Shown: positions 54,430-58,706 of the stretch, one piece after another | How the letters are laid out: each line of letters opens with the position of its first letter | Numbering within the stretch: position 1 is the first letter of the stretch | NCBI RefSeq assembly: GCF_003049505.1 | Contig: NZ_PYWN01000032.1 | Coordinates: 1 to 58,706 of the forward strand | Reading direction: 5' to 3' | DNA length: 58,706 nucleotides | DNA from: Metasolibacillus meyeri | GTDB lineage: Bacteria > Bacillota > Bacilli > Bacillales_A > Planococcaceae | The notes under the pieces: generated by a model | What the model was told of the DNA's origin: nothing | Seen by the model: the letters and a program-made list of their open reading frames with translations, nothing else | Database searches by the model: none | Translations under genes and position numbers: made by a program

Positions 54430-54482
54430 TTGACACTTTTTTTCACAAATCCTATAATAATGACTAATCGGTCAGTTGTCAA
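54430..54482. promoter_or_regulatory. Overlapping divergent promoters with one TetR-type operator
   Basis: Plus strand: TTGACA (54430-54435), 17 bp, TATAAT (54453-54458) for the TetR gene. Minus strand: TTGACA (54477-54482), 17 bp, TATTAT (54454-54459) for the RND gene. The two -10 boxes occupy the same bases. The imperfect dyad TGACTAATCGGTCA (54461-54474) lies between the minus -35 and -10 and over the plus start site, so one bound dimer should block both promoters. Confidence 0.85.
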
Positions 54483-54503
54483 TTCAGAGAGGTGGTTAAA
54501 TTT

Positions 54504-55343
54504 ATGTCAAAGAAGCAACTTATTTTAGAAACGGCCGCTCAGCTCTTTGCTACAAAGGGAATTGATGCGACATCCGTTCAACAAATAACAGAGGCTTGTG
54601 GCATATCCAAAGGGGCTTTTTACTTATCATTTAAATCAAAGGATGAGCTCATCATCGCAATTATTGACTATTTTGTGAAAGATGTTGCGGCAAGGATTGA
54701 CCAAGCAGTCACAGAAAGTCAAAACAATGAGGAAAAGCTCTATAACTATTACTATCAAATTTTTTCAATCCTGCAGGAGCATGCCACACTTGCCTCAGTC
54801 TTTTTCAAAGAGCATACACAGTTCGTCAATGAGGACTTTATTAAAAAAATGGCACATTACGATACGCTAATGAATAAGCTGATTGAAAATTTATTATTGG
54901 AGCTTTACCCACAGGCAGAAGCACATGTATATGATTTAGCAGTGATTGTACGCGGCTTTATTTCAGGCTACTCAGAGCATTTATTCCATAAAATCAATGG
55001 TCATCCATACGATTTACAAACACTTGCTAAGAGCCTTGTTGAAAAAACAACAATTATTGCTACACACGCAAAAACGCCTTTTATTACAAAGGAAATGGTC
55101 GCAATCCAATCCGCAGATGAAACATTAATTACAGCGGAAAATATTATACATGAAGCAAGCATATTGAGTTCTTATTTGGATGATGAAGTGCTGCAAGATT
55201 CCGTCAATATTATTAAAGAGCAGCTGCAATCTTCTAAACCTCGCCCCGCTATCATACAAGGTATGCTGAATAATTTGCGAGTTGAACCTGTATGCAATTG
55301 GTTTTGCTTTCTCGTTAAAGAATATATGCAAAAAGAAGGCTGA
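54504..55343 (+). CDS. TetR/AcrR-family repressor of the RND pump
   Basis: 279 residues. The N-terminal DNA-binding domain is typical: ILETAAQLFATKGIDATSVQ, ITEACGISKGAFYLSFKSKD and ELIIAIIDYF. The C-terminal 200 residues would bind the inducer; they are longer than in many TetR proteins, resembling YerO-like regulators of SwrC-type pumps. ATG 54504 has AGAGGTGG upstream. The operator described at 54461-54474 overlaps its own start site, so autoregulation is likely. Confidence 0.9.
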   Translation: MSKKQLILETAAQLFATKGIDATSVQQITEACGISKGAFYLSFKSKDELIIAIIDYFVKDVAARIDQAVTESQNNEEKLYNYYYQIFSILQEHATLASVFFKEHTQFVNEDFIKKMAHYDTLMNKLIENLLLELYPQAEAHVYDLAVIVRGFISGYSEHLFHKINGHPYDLQTLAKSLVEKTTIIATHAKTPFITKEMVAIQSADETLITAENIIHEASILSSYLDDEVLQDSVNIIKEQLQSSKPRPAIIQGMLNNLRVEPVCNWFCFLVKEYMQKEG

Positions 55344-55363
55344 CGGGTTTCCATCAGCCTTCT
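55334..55363. terminator. Terminator between convergent tetR and MFS genes
   Basis: AGAAGGCTGA (includes the tetR stop) pairs with TCAGCCTTCT at 55354-55363. T content is modest on each side. Confidence 0.8.
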
Positions 55364-55364
55364 C

Positions 55365-56525
55365 TTAAAATGCACGTCTATAAAATGGAATACTCATTAA
55401 TACGAGTAATGCCACAATAAAGAACAATTGCGCCTGTAAGTGAATTAATAGCCAACCACCTAATACAGGTCCTATAAAGCCACCAATATTTTTTAATTGA
55501 GAGGCGCCTAAATAAGTGGCTTTCTGTGTTTCTGGAGCAATTTCTTCGATAACAGCATTCATCATTGGAAAAGCAAAAATTTCGCCAATTGTAAAAACAA
55601 TCATCGCTATAATAAATAGCCACGCGGTATTGGCCATACCAAATAGCATTAAACCAAGCGCAAAGAAAATAATACCTGCAATAAGCGAAGCTAATATTGA
55701 AATTTTTTCTGCTAGCATACTAATTGGTAACTGTAAGATTAAAACAACGACTGCGTTTAAGGAAATAAGTAGCGAATAAAGCTTTACACCGTCCTCTAAT
55801 TTTAACTGAATAAATTGTGGTAATGTCGAATCAAATTGTGCATAGCCAAGACCAATTAATGTACCACCAGCTAAAAATAACAATAACTTATAATCGGAGA
55901 ACACAACACGCAAAATACTAGCGATATTTTGTCCATCTGCCAATCGTTTTTGACGCATTTCATATTTATTCAAGACACCAATTAAAAACAAGCCATAAAC
56001 TACATACATGACACCTGTTATAATGAATGGAATGACAGGGCTCGCTAAAGTCGAAATCATCACACCTACCAAAGGGCCTATAACAGCAGCAATGTTAATC
56101 GCTGTATAACGCACAGAAAACAGGCGACGCTTTTTCTCATTGTCCGTAAAATCAATCATCAATGCTTGAGTTGCTGGCTCAAAAAAGGAGCGACATAGAC
56201 CATTGATCGCATTTAAAGCGACAAATAGCAATGCAAAGGTTGTCAGAGCGAAGCCAAAAAATACGCTTCCCCAAACAAAAATCGTGACAATAATAATCAC
56301 TTTGCGCCCAAAGCGGTCTGTTAAATAACCGCCTAAAAAGCCTCCAAATGTCGCGAAAAGTGGGGCAATACCTATCGTAAGACCAATAAGCATTGGCGAT
56401 GCGCCATGCACATTATGTAAATAAATTGCTAAAAATGGCATTGTCATAAAACTAGCAATGCGCGTGAAAATCGTTCCGAATAAAATAATCCACACAAGTG
56501 GATGAAAATAATGTATTAGTTTCAT
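55365..56525 (-). CDS. MFS multidrug-type transporter
   Basis: 386 residues, about 12 membrane helices. The loop 2-3 motif GGYLTDRFGRKVIIIVT is the MFS signature (motif A), and RSFFEPATQALMIDFTDNEK and NIAAVIGPLVG suit the drug:H+ antiporter group (YqgE/MdtG-like). The substrate is unknown. It is convergent with the TetR gene, so it is not obviously in that regulon. The RBS (GGGAG) is rather far (15 bases) from the ATG. Confidence 0.9.
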   Translation of the reverse strand: MKLIHYFHPLVWIILFGTIFTRIASFMTMPFLAIYLHNVHGASPMLIGLTIGIAPLFATFGGFLGGYLTDRFGRKVIIIVTIFVWGSVFFGFALTTFALLFVALNAINGLCRSFFEPATQALMIDFTDNEKKRRLFSVRYTAINIAAVIGPLVGVMISTLASPVIPFIITGVMYVVYGLFLIGVLNKYEMRQKRLADGQNIASILRVVFSDYKLLLFLAGGTLIGLGYAQFDSTLPQFIQLKLEDGVKLYSLLISLNAVVVLILQLPISMLAEKISILASLIAGIIFFALGLMLFGMANTAWLFIIAMIVFTIGEIFAFPMMNAVIEEIAPETQKATYLGASQLKNIGGFIGPVLGGWLLIHLQAQLFFIVALLVLMSIPFYRRAF

Positions 56526-56712
56526 TGAAGCACTTTCTCACTCCCTTCAAAATTCACTGATTGTTCTGATATTATAACTTAGCTAATCATACTCCATGTT
56601 ATTCCTCTGAGGCTAGTTAATTGTTTGGAATCGCCATTGAATCAAGTTAGTGTTTTTTAGCATATACTATATTTATGTGAAAAGCTATTAACTTTTAAAA
56701 AGGAGTAGAGAA

Positions 56713-57261
56713 ATGAAAATTTTACTTTTAACAGGAAGTACAAGAACTGACGGCAACAGTGAGCAACTCGCACATGCGGCATTGCAGGGACTGTCCTATG
56801 AAACGATTCAATTAAAAGACTTAAACATTAAGGCGATTGAGGATTTACGCCATACGGATGAAGGCTTTCATCCTGTCGATGATGATTACACGAAAGTGTT
56901 GGAGGCTATTTTAAGAAGCGATTTGCTCGTGTTAGCGACACCAATTTATTGGTATAGCATGTCAGGCACGATGAAAAATGTCATTGATCGTTTTAGCCAC
57001 GCTATTCGAGACACGCGCTATCCAAATGTAACGGAGCATTTAAAAACGATGAAAGCCGTCGTTATCGCAGTTGGCGGTGACCAGCCGCGCATTAAAGGCT
57101 TACCCTTGATTCAACAATGCCAATATACATTTGACTTTTTAAAAATCGAATTTTATTCGTATATTATCGGAGAGGCGCGTAAGCCTGGAACGATTCACAA
57201 TGATAAGCTAGCACTTCAGCAAGCCGCTTACTTAAATGAGCAGCTTCGCACATTGTCATAA
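56713..57261 (+). CDS. NADPH-dependent FMN reductase family protein
   Basis: 182 residues. Flavodoxin-like fold with KILLLTGSTRTDGNSEQLAH (phosphate loop), ATPIYWYSMSGTMKNVIDRF and VIAVGGDQPRIKG. Such enzymes reduce FMN, quinones or azo compounds. AAAAGGAGTAGAGAA precedes the ATG. It is alone and ends at a terminator. Confidence 0.88.
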   Translation: MKILLLTGSTRTDGNSEQLAHAALQGLSYETIQLKDLNIKAIEDLRHTDEGFHPVDDDYTKVLEAILRSDLLVLATPIYWYSMSGTMKNVIDRFSHAIRDTRYPNVTEHLKTMKAVVIAVGGDQPRIKGLPLIQQCQYTFDFLKIEFYSYIIGEARKPGTIHNDKLALQQAAYLNEQLRTLS

Positions 57262-57314
57262 AGCGAAACTTTAATTTGCGGCAATTCTTTTCGCTTTCCA
57301 TACAGGGAATTAAA

Positions 57315-57350
57315 GGGGCGTGTTAGGCAAAAAACCTAACACGCCCCCTT
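57315..57350 (+). terminator. Terminator of the FMN reductase gene
   Basis: GGGGCGTGTTAGG, loop CAAAAAA, CCTAACACGCCCC, then CCTTTT; a 13-bp perfect stem. Confidence 0.92.
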
Positions 57351-57351
57351 T

Positions 57352-57404
57352 TATCACCAACCATTGAGGGACGTTCACCTCCCAATGATTGAAGATTCAC
57401 TTTA
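57352..57404 (-). repeat. Family B element, copy 3 (3' end of the lipoprotein gene)
   Basis: Minus strand: ATAAAGTGAATCTTCAATCA, TTGGGAGG, TGAACG, TCCCTCAATGG, TTGGTGATAA. It begins at the stop codon of the gene ending at 57402, so the conserved element edge supplies the TAA. Confidence 0.8.
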
Positions 57405-58436
57405 TTGTTGCTGTGCTGCAATCCACTCGATAGTGCCCGCACTAAGGCCCCCTGCACGCCATAAGACGAAATGCTCATATTTTGGGTCTTTCTCCTGCAC
57501 ATAGGCAACCCACTTTTGCAAAGTTTCCGCATCCGCATACCACGCTTCATAATCCATGCCATTGTCGTTATAATGGAAATAGATAGCATGACTATTTTGA
57601 TCACGCTTTATTGTTGCATTTGTAGAAGCAACTAATTTTTCTGCTTCATCACCTGTTAATGCCGTAATTTTCCCACTTTTTGGCCAAGTGAAACCACCTG
57701 TCGCAAAGGCGATACTAAATTGCTGATTGGACTTTTCGAGCCTTACAAGAAGCTGATCTAAAAAAGAAAAAGTCGCTTTTGCTCCTGGGCCACTATGGTA
57801 GCCATGCACATTATAGGCCATCACCGTATAGCTCGGTCCATCTGGTAAAGGATTTTCGAATGGGAAGCTTGGCACTACTACAACATGCATCGACAAGCCC
57901 CTTTTTTCTAGCACCTCATAGAGCTCTTGTAAAAACAAAATATAATTTGCTGTATCCTCTTTTGCTATTTTTTCATAATCAATTTCAACACCATCAACAG
58001 GAAATTGTTCAGTCATCGCAATAATATCATTAATATGCTTCTTACGTGCCTGCTCATCCTTGACAAAACGATGAAGCAATGTGCCGTCCTTTTGCACAGA
58101 TGGCCTGCCCTCTACAACATAATCATTAATAAAGGTTAAAAGTATCGTATGGCTATCTCGATAATTATCGTGCATATGCTCGTATACTTTCGCTGCTGTT
58201 TCCGTTAAAAACGGCTTGTCATTGCCATCAAAATAAGCACCAAAAACACGCAAGCTTTGTAAACCTTCATATGAATTCCCAACATTCTCTATATTCGATT
58301 TTAGCTGCCATTCTGGAAGCCAAATCGATAAATTCGCTTTCCTTACTTCCTCGCGATGATTTTTTGTCGCTGCACTACTGTTACACCCTGCAAGTATAAC
58401 AATTGCTATGACAAAAAAAGTGAATATTTTTTTCAT
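57402..58436 (-). CDS. GH18-like lipoprotein (YdhD/CotJ-type glycoside hydrolase fold)
   Basis: 344 residues. A lipoprotein signal peptide with lipobox ILAGC (Cys 18) anchors it to the outer face of the membrane. The GH18 barrel shows LRVFGAYFDGNDKPFL, the active-site strand FPVDGVEIDYEKI and YTVMAYNVHGYHSGPGAKA. The catalytic motif is DGVEIDYE where chitinases have DGxDxDxE: the last glutamate is kept, one aspartate is changed to glutamate. The substrate may be peptidoglycan or chitin-like glycan. The product keeps its end because the repeat supplies the stop. Confidence 0.85.
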   Translation of the reverse strand: MKKIFTFFVIAIVILAGCNSSAATKNHREEVRKANLSIWLPEWQLKSNIENVGNSYEGLQSLRVFGAYFDGNDKPFLTETAAKVYEHMHDNYRDSHTILLTFINDYVVEGRPSVQKDGTLLHRFVKDEQARKKHINDIIAMTEQFPVDGVEIDYEKIAKEDTANYILFLQELYEVLEKRGLSMHVVVVPSFPFENPLPDGPSYTVMAYNVHGYHSGPGAKATFSFLDQLLVRLEKSNQQFSIAFATGGFTWPKSGKITALTGDEAEKLVASTNATIKRDQNSHAIYFHYNDNGMDYEAWYADAETLQKWVAYVQEKDPKYEHFVLWRAGGLSAGTIEWIAAQQQ

Positions 58437-58652
58437 TTCTATATGGCCTCCAAAGCTTTAGAAGGTTTCAATGAAGAAATCTACTAGTCGATTAAACCAT
58501 GTAATCACATTATACTTCACTTGATTGAACTTTGTATATTGGTTCGTAAACACGACTTCCTCTGTTATAGTTGTTATTTCACCGTATTGCAATTAAACGA
58601 TTCATTAACCAGTATGATAAAACTTACAATCTGTTTAAATCAACAAAATATG

Positions 58653-58706
58653 ATAAAGTGAACCTTCAATCAGTGGGGGTTTTCCTCATCCCCCACTGAT
58701 TGGTGA
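58653..58706 (+). repeat. Family B element, copy 4, running off the window end
   Basis: ATAAAGTGAACCTTCAATCA, then a 13-bp perfect stem (CAATCAGTGGGGG with CCCCCACTGATTG), then GTGA at the last base. The rest of the element and a probable plus-strand gene lie beyond the window. Confidence 0.88.

Overview
The window is chromosomal DNA of a low-GC, endospore-forming Firmicute, most likely a Planococcaceae member close to Lysinibacillus or Solibacillus. Three things point there. It carries spore genes (gpr, spoIIP, an uninterrupted sigK). It keeps the Bacillus subtilis gene order from lepA to rarA with local changes. It has a phosphatidylserine decarboxylase/synthase pair and family-specific intergenic repeats. 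The genus is an inference from gene content and order, without a database search.

Layout. 1-3.1 kb: the tail of an unknown gene, a secreted stalk-domain protein and lepA. 3.3-7.0 kb: an inserted block between lepA and spoIIP (secreted GHL10 hydrolase, MarR regulator, alpha/beta hydrolase, two gene relics). 7.0-20.2 kb: spoIIP, gpr, rpsT, holA, yqzM, comEC-comEB-comEA, then the yqeM-rsfS-yqeK-nadD-yhbY-aroE-yqeH-yqeG operon. 20.4-23.3 kb: psd and pssA, sigK and a 28-residue membrane peptide. 23.5-36.9 kb: mtnN, yrrS, greA, udk, the three-gene tRNA wobble-uridine hydroxylation/methylation set (yrrO, yrrN, yrrM), mltG, two DUF1292 genes, ruvX, an IreB-family gene, and alaS under a T-box. 37.3-39.6 kb: an accessory Rpn-type nuclease and an intact ISL3-family insertion sequence. 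39.8-49.5 kb: recD2, a eukaryotic-type HisA with an unknown partner, a DksA-like zinc protein, yrrB, mnmA, the cysteine desulfurase yrvO, cymR, a DUF3995 protein and rarA. 49.6-58.7 kb: a candidate small RNA, a lone lipoamide dehydrogenase, an RND pump with a divergent TetR regulator, an MFS transporter, an FMN reductase and a GH18-like lipoprotein.

Functional groupings: DNA uptake (comE genes), tRNA modification (yrrMNO, mnmA with yrvO), ribosome biogenesis and translation (lepA, rpsT, rsfS, yqeH, yhbY, alaS), DNA repair (recD2, rarA, ruvX, holA), sporulation (spoIIP, gpr, sigK) and multidrug efflux (RND with TetR, MFS).

The least ordinary content is between the genes. There are at least four families of intergenic repeats: (A) arrays with a 20-21-bp period, two helical turns, in three sequence flavours; (B) a hairpin element often placed in 5' leaders; (C) a roughly 110-175-bp element with palindromic cores; (D) a 34-bp-period repeat flanking sigK in opposite orientations. 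The window also holds a well-supported candidate small RNA downstream of lpd, a small basic gene broken or switched by an A-tract length change, and a divergent TetR/RND control region in which two near-consensus promoters share one -10 region and one operator. All sequence comparisons were made by eye; no alignment, folding or database search was run.
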